From assembly GCA_947476695.1 (NCBI GenBank), contig CANJRD010000018.1, positions 1 to 64,000 of the forward strand: 64,000 nt of DNA. Reading direction: 5' to 3'. Shown here in pieces: positions 7,991 through 17,088 of this stretch (within the stretch, counting starts at the first letter, position 1; each line of letters begins with the position of its first letter). The notes under the pieces were generated by a model. It did no database searches and was not told where the DNA came from. It saw only the letters and a program-made list of their open reading frames with translations. Source of the stretch: Rhodospirillaceae bacterium. GTDB lineage: Bacteria > Pseudomonadota > Alphaproteobacteria > Rhodospirillales > Rhodospirillaceae. Made by a program: the position numbers and the translations under genes.

Positions 7991-8788
7991 GTGCTCACGT
8001 TTAGCGCCGCGTTCATCGTCAAACTCATCGCGACCATTCTCGTGGCGCTCGTTGCGCTTTACGCGGCGGAGCATCTCGGCCCGTTCTGGGGCGGCATGAT
8101 CGCGGCGTTTCCGTCGACGGTGGGCCCCGCTTTCATCATCCTCGCCATCGAGCGCCCACCGGAATTCGTGGCGGACAGCGCGTTGTCGGCGTCGGCCAGT
8201 TTCAGCGCGGCGGTGGCCTTGGTCGTTGCGGTGACGCTTCTGGCGGCGCGGAAATCGCACCCTATTGTCATCATCGGCGGCGCTTGGTTCGCTTGGATCG
8301 TTTTCGCCGCGCCGGCGCGCTTGCTGCCGCTCACGTCGGCGGCGGTGCTGATCGCCAATGCGATCGCTTTCGCCGTCGGTATTCTGCTGACGCTCAAGGT
8401 CGTCCGCACGCCCGTCTTGCTGCCGCCGTTCCGGCCGCGCTGGTACGACATTCCGTTGCGGGCGACGGTCTCGGGCCTGTTTGTGACGTCGGTCACTGCC
8501 GTGGGCGGTGTCCTGGGGCCGCAGGCCACGGGAATCGCCAGTTCATTCCCAATCATCCTGTCGACCCTGGCGATGATCCTGTTGCCAAGGTCCGGTGCCG
8601 CCGTCATAGCCGCCACATTTGCGCATACCTTACGACCCATGCTGCTCTTGCCTGCGGCGCTGGTCGTCGTACATATGACGGCGGTTCCTTTAGGATCGTG
8701 GCTGGCTCTGGCCCTGGGCTTTGCGATTTGCCTCGCCTGGGCTTTGACCTTGATCTTCTGGCGTCGCCGGCAGGCTGCCGGCGCTTAA
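7991..8788 (+). CDS. Conserved integral membrane protein of unknown function
   Basis: The 265-residue product is almost entirely hydrophobic, with about seven or eight predicted transmembrane helices and a short basic tail (WRRRQAAGA). It begins at a GTG, with GGGGCAGGGG roughly 10 nt upstream. I recognise no enzymatic motif; a transporter-like or DUF-type membrane protein is plausible. It lies 46 bp after glmS and 15 bp before gor, so it may be transcribed with them. A 6-bp hairpin (7948-7964) separates it from glmS. Confidence 0.75.
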   Translation: MLTFSAAFIVKLIATILVALVALYAAEHLGPFWGGMIAAFPSTVGPAFIILAIERPPEFVADSALSASASFSAAVALVVAVTLLAARKSHPIVIIGGAWFAWIVFAAPARLLPLTSAAVLIANAIAFAVGILLTLKVVRTPVLLPPFRPRWYDIPLRATVSGLFVTSVTAVGGVLGPQATGIASSFPIILSTLAMILLPRSGAAVIAATFAHTLRPMLLLPAALVVVHMTAVPLGSWLALALGFAICLAWALTLIFWRRRQAAGA

Positions 8789-8803
8789 TGCAGCGAGGGC
8801 GTC

Positions 8804-10183
8804 ATGGCACGCTATGACTACGACTTGATCACCATCGGCGCCGGCTCCGGCGGTGTGCGCGCATCGCGCCTGTCAGGCAAGTACGGGGCCAAAGTCGCCA
8901 TTGTCGAAGGCACCCGCGTCGGCGGCACCTGCGTGCTGCGCGGCTGCGTGCCCAAGAAGCTGCTCGTGTTCGGCGCGCACTACGCGCACCACTTCGAGGA
9001 CGCCGTCGGCTACGGCTGGACGGTCGGCACGGCGACCCACGATTGGGGCGCAATGATCGCCGCCAAGGATAAGGAACTCGACCGTCTCGAAGGCGTCTAC
9101 AACCGCATGCTGCGTGACGCCAATGTCGAGATCGTCAACGGCCGTGGCGTTCTTGCCGACGCGCATACGGTTGAAGTGAACGGAAAGCGCTTAACCGCCG
9201 AGAAAATCCTGGTCGCGACCGGCGGCTGGCCGGTTGTGCCCGACTTTCCGGGCAAGGAACACGTCATCACCTCGAACGAAGCGCTGGACCTGAAGGAGCG
9301 ACCGAAGCGTATTTTGATCTTCGGCGGCGGTTACATCGCCGTGGAGTTCGCCGGCATCTTCGCGGCCCTCGGCTCCGAAGTGCATATCGTCATCCGCGCC
9401 GGCGAAATCCTGCGCGGGTTCGACCAGGATGTGCGTGCCACGCTGTCGGCCGAACTCCAGAAGCAGGGCATCAAGATCCAGCGCGACTGCACCATCCGCT
9501 CCATCGAACCCTGCGATGACGACAGCTATTCCGTCATGTTGAACATGGGCGAAGAGATCCGCTGCGATAAGGTGATGTTCGCCACGGGCCGCGCGCCGAA
9601 CACCGCGAACATCGGCCTCGAAGCGGCGGGCGTGAGGTTGAACGCGCGCAATGCCGTCGCGGTGGATGCCGATAGCCGCTCCAATGTCGAAAGCATCTTT
9701 GCCATCGGCGATGTGACCGATCGCGTCAATCTCACCCCGGTCGCCATCAACGAAGGCCGCTGCTTCGCCGAGACGTTCTTCAACAAGAACCCGATGCAGA
9801 TGGATCATGCCAACGTGCCTGCGGCGGTGTTCAGCCATCCGCCGGTGTCGGTGGTGGGGCTGACGGAAGAGCAGGCTCGCAAGGACCACAAGGTGCGCAT
9901 CTTCACCTCGCGCTTCAAGCCGATGGTGCACACGCTCTCGGGCCGCGACGAACGCACGATGATGAAGCTGATCGTCGACAAGGCGACCGACAAGGTGCTG
10001 GGCTGCCACATGGTTGGCGAGGACGCACCGGAGATCATCCAGGGATTGGCCGTCGCGGTGAAGTGCGGCGCGACCAAGGCGCAGTTCGACGCCACCGTCG
10101 GCATCCATCCCACGGCGGCGGAAGAATTCGTCACCATGCGCGATGCGGTTCCTGAGAAGGAACAGGCGACAGCGGAGCTTTAA
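8804..10183 (+). CDS. gor: Glutathione-disulfide reductase
   Basis: This FAD- and NADPH-dependent enzyme regenerates reduced glutathione. The FAD-binding GAGSGGVRAS sits near residue 12, the redox-active disulfide lies in GGTCVLRGCVPKK (about 43-55), the NADPH-binding GGGYIAVEFAG near 177, and a second FAD motif reads IFAIGDVTDRVNLTPVA. The C-terminal HPTAAEE carries the catalytic His-Glu pair. The length of 459 is typical. It matches functionally with the two glutaredoxins in this window. Confidence 0.94.
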   Translation: MARYDYDLITIGAGSGGVRASRLSGKYGAKVAIVEGTRVGGTCVLRGCVPKKLLVFGAHYAHHFEDAVGYGWTVGTATHDWGAMIAAKDKELDRLEGVYNRMLRDANVEIVNGRGVLADAHTVEVNGKRLTAEKILVATGGWPVVPDFPGKEHVITSNEALDLKERPKRILIFGGGYIAVEFAGIFAALGSEVHIVIRAGEILRGFDQDVRATLSAELQKQGIKIQRDCTIRSIEPCDDDSYSVMLNMGEEIRCDKVMFATGRAPNTANIGLEAAGVRLNARNAVAVDADSRSNVESIFAIGDVTDRVNLTPVAINEGRCFAETFFNKNPMQMDHANVPAAVFSHPPVSVVGLTEEQARKDHKVRIFTSRFKPMVHTLSGRDERTMMKLIVDKATDKVLGCHMVGEDAPEIIQGLAVAVKCGATKAQFDATVGIHPTAAEEFVTMRDAVPEKEQATAEL

Positions 10184-10219
10184 GGCCACTTCGTAGGCAG
10201 CGCTTCAATGCCCAACCCT

Positions 10220-10231
10220 CCCCCCCCCCCC
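10220..10231. repeat. Run of 12 C upstream of the TonB receptor
   Basis: Twelve consecutive cytosines lie about 130 bp before the likely receptor start. Such homopolymers are prone to slipped-strand changes and to sequencing error. Downstream, TCGACGGGCG occurs twice (10264-10273 and 10316-10325), each preceded by an AT-rich ATAT element. Confidence 0.6.
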
Positions 10232-10352
10232 TCACGCTCCATCGTTATATTCCACTAGACATATCGACGGGCGCGAAATTATAACGCTGACGGTCGATAT
10301 GTTCAGATGGATATTTCGACGGGCGAGTGGCATTGTTTGGATTGGGGCAATC

Positions 10353-12899
10353 GTGAGGAATCTGAAACGCGCGCGCCGGCTTTGCGGCGTCGGCCTGTTG
10401 GCCATGGCCGCTGTTCCGATGTCTCAGGCTCTTGCAGCCGATCCCACGGCGCAGCAGCTCGCTGCTGCCGAACGCGCGAATAGTCTTGAGACCATCGTCG
10501 TCACCGCGCGCCACAGGGCGGAAAATCTGCAAGCGGTCCCCATCGCCGTTTCGGTCGTGACCGGCGACACACTCGACGTCACGGGTTCGGTCAACACGCA
10601 GGGTTTGGCGAATTTGGTTCCGTCGCTCTACTACAACTCGGCCAATCCGCGGAACACGGCCTATACCATTCGTGGCCTGGGTTCGAACACGCTCTCCGTC
10701 AGCGCGGCCAACGATGGCATCGAACCGGGCGTGGCCTTCTATGTGGACGGCGTTTATCACGGACGCCCGGCAACGGCCGCTTTCGATTTCACCGACATCG
10801 AACAGATCGAAGTGCTGCGTGGACCCCAAGGCACGCTGTTCGGCAAGAACAGCGCCGACGGTGCCATCAGCATCACCAGCCGTGAACCCAGCTTCGAGCC
10901 GCAGGCCACGGGCGAGGTCTCCTACGGCAGCTATCAGTTCATCCAAGGCAAGGCGAGCTACACCGGTGGTCTCACCGACAAGATCGCCATGCGTTTGGCC
11001 GCCCAGGTCACCAAGCGCGATGGTCTCATCCGTAACGTCACGACCGACCGCAAGCTCAACAACCTGAACAACATCGCGGTGCGCGGCCAGCTTCTGTATG
11101 AAGCCAGCGACGATCTGAAGATCCGCCTGATCGGCGACGTGTCGGATCTGGAATCCGATTGTTGCACGCAGGGTTACCTGCGCCTCGGCACCAGTTTCCG
11201 CAGCGCCGCGCGCCAGTTCGCCGGTCTGTCCGCCGCACTGCCGCAGCATGGCCTGCCGGCCTACGCGCCGCCCAGCACGAACATCTATGATCGCCTGACC
11301 GATATCGACGCGCCGCTGCATATCAATACGCAAGACGGCGGCCTTTCGCTCAATGCAGATTGGAACCTGGGCGGTGCCACACTGACGTCGATCAGTGCCT
11401 GGCGTTACTGGGATTGGGACGTCGCCAACGACCGCGACTACATCGGCGTGCCGATCCAACTGGTGCAACGCATCCCGTCGCGTCAGGACCAGTACAGCCA
11501 GGAGCTGCGCGTTGCGTCGAATGACACAGGGCCGTTCGAATACGTCGGCGGTCTGTACGTCTTCACGCAGGAGATCAACGGCAAGCCGACCAGCGTCTAC
11601 GGCCCGGCCTCCACTTACTGGTTGATCAGCACCACAACGTTCGCGGCGGCGGACCGCCCGGACACCCTGACCAATGGCTACGGCCAGTTCGGCAATTCGC
11701 ACTTCACCATGAACAGCTACGCGGCCTTCGGTGAAGCGAACTATCACATCACCTCGCAACTGACCGCCACGGCGGGCCTGCGCTACACCTACGAGCACAA
11801 GAAGGGCGACTATTCGACCACTGTGTCCGGCGGGGTGCCATTCTCGACCTTGCGCGATCCTGTGACCTGCACCGCGCTCAATGGCGCCGTGCTGAGCAAT
11901 CAGGACAACGCCAAGCTCTCGCTGTTCCGTCCGCAGTGCTACGCGGTGAAGACCAGCGGCGGCAACGTCTCGGGTCGCGCCAATTTGGCCTATCAATTCA
12001 CGCCGGACGCGCTGGCGTATGCCAGCTATGCGCACGGCTATAAGGCCGGCGGCCTGAACATGGCGGGCTTGCAGTTGACCGGCGGCAGCGGCATCGGCGC
12101 GAACCAGCCGGCGCTGGATACCGCCGTCATCGGAGACGAGCAGAACAACACCTACGAGTTGGGCCTCAAGTCCACACTGTTCGAAGGCCGCGCGACGTTC
12201 AATGTCGCGGGGTACTGGACGATCGTGAAGAACTTCCAGGCCAATATCGCCACGCCGGTCACCGGCAACAACGCCGCACCCTTGCGCACCTTCCCGGCGA
12301 ACATCCCGGAAGTGCAGGTGAAGGGCGTGGAAGTGGACGGGGCGGCGCAACTGTTCGCCGGCTTCACCGCGCGTGGGTCGCTGGCCTATAGCGATGGCAA
12401 GTACACCGACTATCCGGCGGGACCCTGCCCGCTGGAATGGCAGAACACCAATGCTGTCGGCAGCTGCCAGCCGCTGAACCCGGCCGGCCTTGCCATCACC
12501 ACGGTAAACCCGCGCGGCAATCCGAATGTCCCCGGTGCTTATGTGCTCACCGGTCTGCCGCTCGCGGGGCTTTCGAGGTGGGCGGGGACGCTCGGCTTCG
12601 ACTACGTGGTACCCGCCGGCAGTGGCGAGTTCCTGTTGAGCGCCGACGCCAACCTGCGTTCGGGCTACAACGCGGACACCACCAACTCGATCTATACGTA
12701 TATCGACGGCTACAGCACCGTGAACGCCAGCATCGGCTACCGCTTCAGCCAAACCTGGGAAGTGCGCGCCTATGCCCGCAACATGTTCAACAAGAACTAT
12801 CTCACGGCGCTCACTATCCAGACCGGCAACTCCGGCCTGATCCTGGGGCAGACCGGCGACCCGCGCGCGGTCGGCGTCACGATCCGCGCTCGGATGTAG
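10353..12899 (+). CDS. TonB-dependent outer-membrane receptor
   Basis: The receptor imports an unknown ligand across the outer membrane using TonB energy. I prefer the GTG at 10353, which has GGGG upstream and gives a clean signal peptide MRNLKRARRLCG..ALAAD; an ATG at 10299 would add 18 residues. After the signal comes a TonB-box-like ETIVVTA, then the plug domain with RGLGSN, VDGVYHGRP and EVLRGPQGTLFGKN. A long beta-barrel ending YARNMFNKNYLTAL and GVTIRARM follows. The last residue is Met rather than the usual Phe. The sequence resembles receptors common in sphingomonads and related oligotrophs. No substrate-specific neighbour is present. Confidence 0.92.
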   Translation: MRNLKRARRLCGVGLLAMAAVPMSQALAADPTAQQLAAAERANSLETIVVTARHRAENLQAVPIAVSVVTGDTLDVTGSVNTQGLANLVPSLYYNSANPRNTAYTIRGLGSNTLSVSAANDGIEPGVAFYVDGVYHGRPATAAFDFTDIEQIEVLRGPQGTLFGKNSADGAISITSREPSFEPQATGEVSYGSYQFIQGKASYTGGLTDKIAMRLAAQVTKRDGLIRNVTTDRKLNNLNNIAVRGQLLYEASDDLKIRLIGDVSDLESDCCTQGYLRLGTSFRSAARQFAGLSAALPQHGLPAYAPPSTNIYDRLTDIDAPLHINTQDGGLSLNADWNLGGATLTSISAWRYWDWDVANDRDYIGVPIQLVQRIPSRQDQYSQELRVASNDTGPFEYVGGLYVFTQEINGKPTSVYGPASTYWLISTTTFAAADRPDTLTNGYGQFGNSHFTMNSYAAFGEANYHITSQLTATAGLRYTYEHKKGDYSTTVSGGVPFSTLRDPVTCTALNGAVLSNQDNAKLSLFRPQCYAVKTSGGNVSGRANLAYQFTPDALAYASYAHGYKAGGLNMAGLQLTGGSGIGANQPALDTAVIGDEQNNTYELGLKSTLFEGRATFNVAGYWTIVKNFQANIATPVTGNNAAPLRTFPANIPEVQVKGVEVDGAAQLFAGFTARGSLAYSDGKYTDYPAGPCPLEWQNTNAVGSCQPLNPAGLAITTVNPRGNPNVPGAYVLTGLPLAGLSRWAGTLGFDYVVPAGSGEFLLSADANLRSGYNADTTNSIYTYIDGYSTVNASIGYRFSQTWEVRAYARNMFNKNYLTALTIQTGNSGLILGQTGDPRAVGVTIRARM

Positions 12900-13010
12900 G
12901 CGGGACTGTAGAGGATGGAGATGCCCCACATACGGTGATGTCTTTTAATCGTCGGTCCACCTGATCCCGCTGTTGCCGTATGCTGCGTGCAAACAGTGGA
13001 GCTTCATAAA

Positions 13011-13097
13011 ATGCGCATCGACCTCACCGGCAAGATCGCCATCGTCACCGGCGCCCCGCTGCGGGTGGACGGCGGCGTGGTGCAATCCATCGTTTAA
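13011..13097 (+). pseudogene. SDR dehydrogenase reduced to its two ends by internal deletion
   Basis: A 28-codon frame reads MRIDLTGKIAIVTGA and then PLRVDGGVVQSIV, followed by TAA. The first half is the start of a short-chain dehydrogenase up to the TGxxxGxG cofactor motif; the second is a typical SDR C-terminus (LRVDGG). The roughly 220 residues normally between are missing, and the frame is preserved across the junction. The product cannot be an enzyme. The remaining 13098-13348 holds only weak hairpins and the presumed promoter of the next gene. Confidence 0.75.
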
Positions 13098-13348
13098 GCG
13101 GCGCACGCCCCTCGCGGAGCCGGGAGGCTCGACAGGAAGGCGTGCTTTCGCTACGTTCGTCGTTTGTTCTTGTCGTGGTCGAGAAGAACCCAGCGCACCT
13201 GTTCTTTTCCTGACAAAACAGGCGACTCCGGGCGAACGCTCCGGCTGCGCCTGTGCCGCTGCACTGGCAAAAGGCCGCAGGGTTCTTTATTTACCACGCC
13301 TGCCGTACAGCCTTGGTTCTGACGGACAGTTACCTATTTGAGGCCATC

Positions 13349-14734
13349 ATGGTTGCCGCACAAAAATGGAGCCGGGAAAGCTGGCGCTCGAAGCCGATTG
13401 AGCAAGTGCCGGTCTATCCGGACGCCGCTCAATTGGGCGCGGTCGAGGCGCAGCTGCGCGGATATCCGCCGTTGGTCTTCGCGGGCGAAGCACGCCGGCT
13501 GAAGACGGCGCTTGGCCGCGTGGCCGAGGGCAAGGCGTTCCTGCTGCAAGGCGGCGATTGCGCCGAAAGCTTCGCCGAATTCCATCCGGACAACATCCGC
13601 GACACCTTCCGCGTGTTGCTACAGATGGCCGTCGTGCTGACCTTCGGCGCGGCGTTGCCGATCGTGAAGCTTGGCCGCCTGGCGGGCCAGTTCGCGAAGC
13701 CGCGTTCGTCGCCGGATGAAACCATCAACGGTGTCACGTTGCCGTCTTACCGCGGCGACAACATCAACGGCATGGAGTTCACCTCCGCCGCGCGCATCCC
13801 CGATCCGCAGCGCATGGTGCAGTCGTACAATCAGTCGGCCGCGACACTGAACCTGCTGCGTGCTTTCGCGCAGGGCGGCTATGCCGATCTGCACAAGGTG
13901 CACCAGTGGACGTTGGGTTTCCTCAACAACACGGCGCAGGCGCAGGAATACGCGCGTTTCGCGACGCGCATCCAGGAAACGCTCGAGTTCATGGAAGCCT
14001 GTGGGCTGACCGGCGAGACCGTGCCGCAGATCCGCGAGACGGAATTCTACACCTCGCATGAAGCGCTGCTGCTGCCGTACGAAGAGGCGCTCACGCGCAA
14101 TGATTCGACCACCGGCCAGTGGTACGGCTGCTCGGCCCACTTCCTGTGGATCGGCGAACGCACGCGCCAGCTGGACCACGCGCACGTCGAATACATGCGC
14201 GGTATCCAAAACCCGATCGGTGTGAAAGCCGGCCCGAAGACCACGCCGGACGAGTTGCTCGGCCTGATCGACGCGCTGAACCCGCAGAACGAAGCCGGCC
14301 GCCTGACCGTCATCACCCGAATGGGGGCGGAACGTCTAGCGGAACATCTGCCGACGTTGATCCGTGCGATCGAACGTGAAGGCCGCAAGGTCGTGTGGGT
14401 CTGCGATCCGATGCATGCGAACACGATCAAGGCGTCGTCGGGCTACAAGACGCGTCCGTTCGACCGCATCCTCGCCGAAGTGCGCAGCTTCTTCGCCGTG
14501 CACCGCGCCGAGGGCACGCATCCGGGTGGCGTGCATTTCGAGATGACCGGCAAGGACGTCACGGAATGCGTCGGCGGTACCCAGGGCGTGACCGAAGCCA
14601 CGCTGGGCGATCGTTATCACACGCACTGCGATCCGCGCTTGAACGCGGCGCAGGCCTTGGAACTCGCGTTCCTGATCGCGCAGAACCTGCGCGAAGAACG
14701 GACGCTGCAGGCCAAGCACGCGAACGCAGGCTAA
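13349..14734 (+). CDS. aroG: Class II 3-deoxy-7-phosphoheptulonate (DAHP) synthase
   Basis: The enzyme condenses phosphoenolpyruvate and erythrose-4-phosphate, opening the shikimate pathway. It is the plant/mycobacterial class II type: [11 protein letters not shown] (metal-binding Cys), [38 protein letters not shown] and a C-terminal [18 protein letters not shown]. The start is the ATG at 13349 ([12 protein letters not shown]) with GAGG upstream. An in-frame start about 32 codons earlier gives an unlikely sequence. The product is 461 residues, normal for the class. Confidence 0.93.
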   Translation: MVAAQKWSRESWRSKPIEQVPVYPDAAQLGAVEAQLRGYPPLVFAGEARRLKTALGRVAEGKAFLLQGGDCAESFAEFHPDNIRDTFRVLLQMAVVLTFGAALPIVKLGRLAGQFAKPRSSPDETINGVTLPSYRGDNINGMEFTSAARIPDPQRMVQSYNQSAATLNLLRAFAQGGYADLHKVHQWTLGFLNNTAQAQEYARFATRIQETLEFMEACGLTGETVPQIRETEFYTSHEALLLPYEEALTRNDSTTGQWYGCSAHFLWIGERTRQLDHAHVEYMRGIQNPIGVKAGPKTTPDELLGLIDALNPQNEAGRLTVITRMGAERLAEHLPTLIRAIEREGRKVVWVCDPMHANTIKASSGYKTRPFDRILAEVRSFFAVHRAEGTHPGGVHFEMTGKDVTECVGGTQGVTEATLGDRYHTHCDPRLNAAQALELAFLIAQNLREERTLQAKHANAG

Positions 14735-14737
14735 CTG

Positions 14738-14855
14738 ACCTCTCATGTCATCCTTGCGGCCCTCAGGCCGCGAGGATGCAGAGGTTTGTGGCTTCTGCGT
14801 GCAACACGGATAAACAAGATACCTCTGGGTCCTCGGCCCTGCGGGCCAAGGACGA
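14738..14855. repeat. Pair of REP-like palindromes between DAHP synthase and nadE
   Basis: Unit A (14738-14785) folds with CATCCTTGCGGCC against GGCCGCGAGGATG and is bounded by ACCTC and GAGGT. Unit B (14821-14855) folds with GGTCCTCGGCCC against GGGCCAAGGAC and begins ACCTCT. The right half of A is a near reverse complement of B, so the two form an inverted pair like enterobacterial BIMEs. Palindromes of this ACCTCTGG..TCCTCGG type are common between alphaproteobacterial genes. Confidence 0.6.
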
Positions 14856-14868
14856 CGGAAAGTAAGTT

Positions 14869-16518
14869 GTGACCGACTCACTCACCATCGCGCTCGCGCA
14901 GCTGAACCCGACCGTTGGCGATGTGGACGGCAACGTCGCCCGCATCGCCGCGGCCCGAACGAAGGCCCTCGGCGCGGATTTGCTGGTCGGCTCTGAACTG
15001 GTCGTGAGCGGCTATCCACCGGAAGACCTGATCTATCGCGAAGCATTTCTCGATGCGGTGGAGGCGGGCGTCACCAAGCTCGCCGCGCTCACCGCCGACG
15101 GCGGCCCCGCGCTGCTGATCGGCGCGCCGTGGCGGGAGAAGGGCGTCGCCCACAATGCCGTGCTGCTGCTGGACGCCGGCAAGGTCGCCGGCGTGCGTTT
15201 CAAGCATCATCTCCCGAACTACGGCGTCTTTGATGAGAAGCGCGTGTTCACCAGCGGCCCAGCTCCGGGTCCGATGGTGTTCCGTGGCGTGCGCCTCGGC
15301 GCGATGATCTGCGAGGACATGTGGTTCGAGGACATCGCCGAGACTCTTGAAGAGTCAGGTGCCGAATTGCTGATTGTCCCGAACGGCTCGCCGTTCGAGC
15401 TCGATAAGCCCGACACGCGCATCAATCACGCCGTCGCGCGCGTGAGCGAAACGGGCCTGCCGCTGATCTACGTCAACCAGGTTTGCGGCCAGGACGATCT
15501 GGTGTTCGACGGCGGTTCGTTCGTGCTCAATGCCGACCGCAGTCTCGCGGTGCAGATGCCGTGGTGGCGCGAAGAGATTGTGCTGACCACGTGGACGCGT
15601 CAGGGCAAAACCTGGGCCTGCGAACCGCAGAAACTCACGCCTGCCTTGGATCGGCTGGAGAACATCTACCAGGCGATGGTCCTGGGTTTGCGCGATTACG
15701 TCACCAAGAACCGCTTCCCCGGCGTCGTGCTCGGCCTGTCCGGTGGCATCGACAGCGCGATCTCTGCCGCTGTGGCCGTCGATGCGCTCGGCGCGGAAAA
15801 GGTTCATTGCGTGATGATGCCTTCGCCGTACACGTCGCAGGAAAGCCTGGACGACGCCGCGAGCTGCGCGAAGCTGCTCGGCATCAAGCTCGACAGCGTT
15901 TCGATCAAGCCGGCGATGGACGCCTATCAATCGATGCTCGCGCCGCTGTTCGCTGACGCGAAAGCCGACACCACCGAAGAGAATCTGCAGTCGCGCGCGC
16001 GCGGCATGACGCTGATGGCGCTCTCGAATAAGTTCGGCAAGATGGTGCTGTCGACCGGTAACAAGAGCGAGATGTCGACTGGCTACGCCACGTTGTACGG
16101 CGATATGTGCGGCGGCTTCTGCGTGCTGAAAGACGTCTACAAGACGACGGTGTTTGCCGTATCGCGCTGGCGTAACGCGCATAAGCCGGAAGGAGCGCTC
16201 GGCCCGAGTGGACCCGTGATGCCGGAAAACGTCATCGCAAAGCCGCCGACGGCTGAGTTGAAGCCGGATCAGAAAGACCAGGACACGCTGCCGGAGTACG
16301 AAGTCCTTGACGGCATTCTGAAGGGGTTGATCGAAGGCCAGCTCGGCATCGCAGCCGTCACCGCGAAAGGTTACGACGAAGCCACCGTGCGGCGCGTCTA
16401 TCGCATGTTGAAGATGGCGGAATACAAACGCCGTCAGGCCGCACCCGGCGTGAAGATCACCCATCTCGCCTTCGGTCGCGACTATCGCTATCCCATCACC
16501 AACGGCTTCAACGGCTGA
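14869..16518 (+). CDS. nadE: Glutamine-dependent NAD+ synthetase
   Basis: This enzyme performs the last step of NAD synthesis, amidating nicotinate adenine dinucleotide with ammonia from glutamine. The N-terminal nitrilase-like glutaminase domain has Glu in GSELVVSGYPPEDL, Lys in KHHLPNYGVFDEKR and Cys in GAMICEDMW. The C-terminal ATP-pyrophosphatase domain has the PP-loop VLGLSGGIDSA (about residue 286) and STGNKSEMSTGYATLYGD. It starts at GTG. The length of 549 is typical of the two-domain form. Confidence 0.95.
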   Translation: MTDSLTIALAQLNPTVGDVDGNVARIAAARTKALGADLLVGSELVVSGYPPEDLIYREAFLDAVEAGVTKLAALTADGGPALLIGAPWREKGVAHNAVLLLDAGKVAGVRFKHHLPNYGVFDEKRVFTSGPAPGPMVFRGVRLGAMICEDMWFEDIAETLEESGAELLIVPNGSPFELDKPDTRINHAVARVSETGLPLIYVNQVCGQDDLVFDGGSFVLNADRSLAVQMPWWREEIVLTTWTRQGKTWACEPQKLTPALDRLENIYQAMVLGLRDYVTKNRFPGVVLGLSGGIDSAISAAVAVDALGAEKVHCVMMPSPYTSQESLDDAASCAKLLGIKLDSVSIKPAMDAYQSMLAPLFADAKADTTEENLQSRARGMTLMALSNKFGKMVLSTGNKSEMSTGYATLYGDMCGGFCVLKDVYKTTVFAVSRWRNAHKPEGALGPSGPVMPENVIAKPPTAELKPDQKDQDTLPEYEVLDGILKGLIEGQLGIAAVTAKGYDEATVRRVYRMLKMAEYKRRQAAPGVKITHLAFGRDYRYPITNGFNG

Positions 16519-16528
16519 GGAGAAAGCC

Positions 16529-16951
16529 ATGTCCGCTGTTTATGTGGCAATCAGCCCGACCCAGCAAGAATGGGGCTCCGACGTCGGTATAAGTCAGCAT
16601 CTCTACAAGGTCGGCGTTGCCGACGGCAGCGACGAGGCTGCGGCGAAGGTGGCTGTCAACGCGTTGAATGAATCGCTGCACGCAGGGCAGAGCGATTGGC
16701 AACTCCTCGCTTTCAAGGATGTGCCGGTCGAAGATGAAGGCGAGTTCATCACGAAGCTTGCGGAAAAGCAGACGATGATCGATCCCACCTACTATCCGAA
16801 GCTCAAAGGTGTTCGTGGCATTTTTAAGATCAACGTGAAAAGCGTTGAGGCGAGCTTGCTGGTGCAAAACGCGTTGGCGGGTAAAGCACCGAAAGTTCCA
16901 AAATTAAAACCGAAAGATCTCGCAGCGCACCTCTTGACGAGCATCGTCTAA
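16529..16951 (+). CDS. Small protein of unknown function
   Basis: The 140-residue soluble product follows nadE after 10 bp with a GGAG ribosome binding site, so it is probably cotranscribed. It has no signal or membrane segment. It starts MSAVYVAISPTQQEWGSDVG and holds the segment HLYKVGVADGSDEAAAKVAV and a later YYPKLKGVRGIFKINVK. A very distant GIY-YIG/T5orf172-like reading of YKVG was considered but not supported. The function is unknown. Confidence 0.7.
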   Translation: MSAVYVAISPTQQEWGSDVGISQHLYKVGVADGSDEAAAKVAVNALNESLHAGQSDWQLLAFKDVPVEDEGEFITKLAEKQTMIDPTYYPKLKGVRGIFKINVKSVEASLLVQNALAGKAPKVPKLKPKDLAAHLLTSIV

Positions 16952-17088
16952 ACCGCTGCGCGTTATTCACTGTTGCTCAGATGAAACAGCTCCTCCCTAA
17001 CATGCGGGGCGAGCCGAACCCTCTTCGTGTGCCGACGTTAGCGCACACTGAGGCTGACATCTGTAAATGTAACATAGAGGTGAATGCC

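Noticed and set aside
10245-12929. 894-codon antisense frame opposite the TonB receptor
   Set aside because: It mirrors the codon structure of the receptor gene and has no recognisable domain, so it is treated as an antisense shadow.
16529-16951. GIY-YIG-like nuclease reading of the small protein after nadE
   Set aside because: Only a YKVG string is suggestive; the catalytic Arg and Glu pattern of the family could not be placed.
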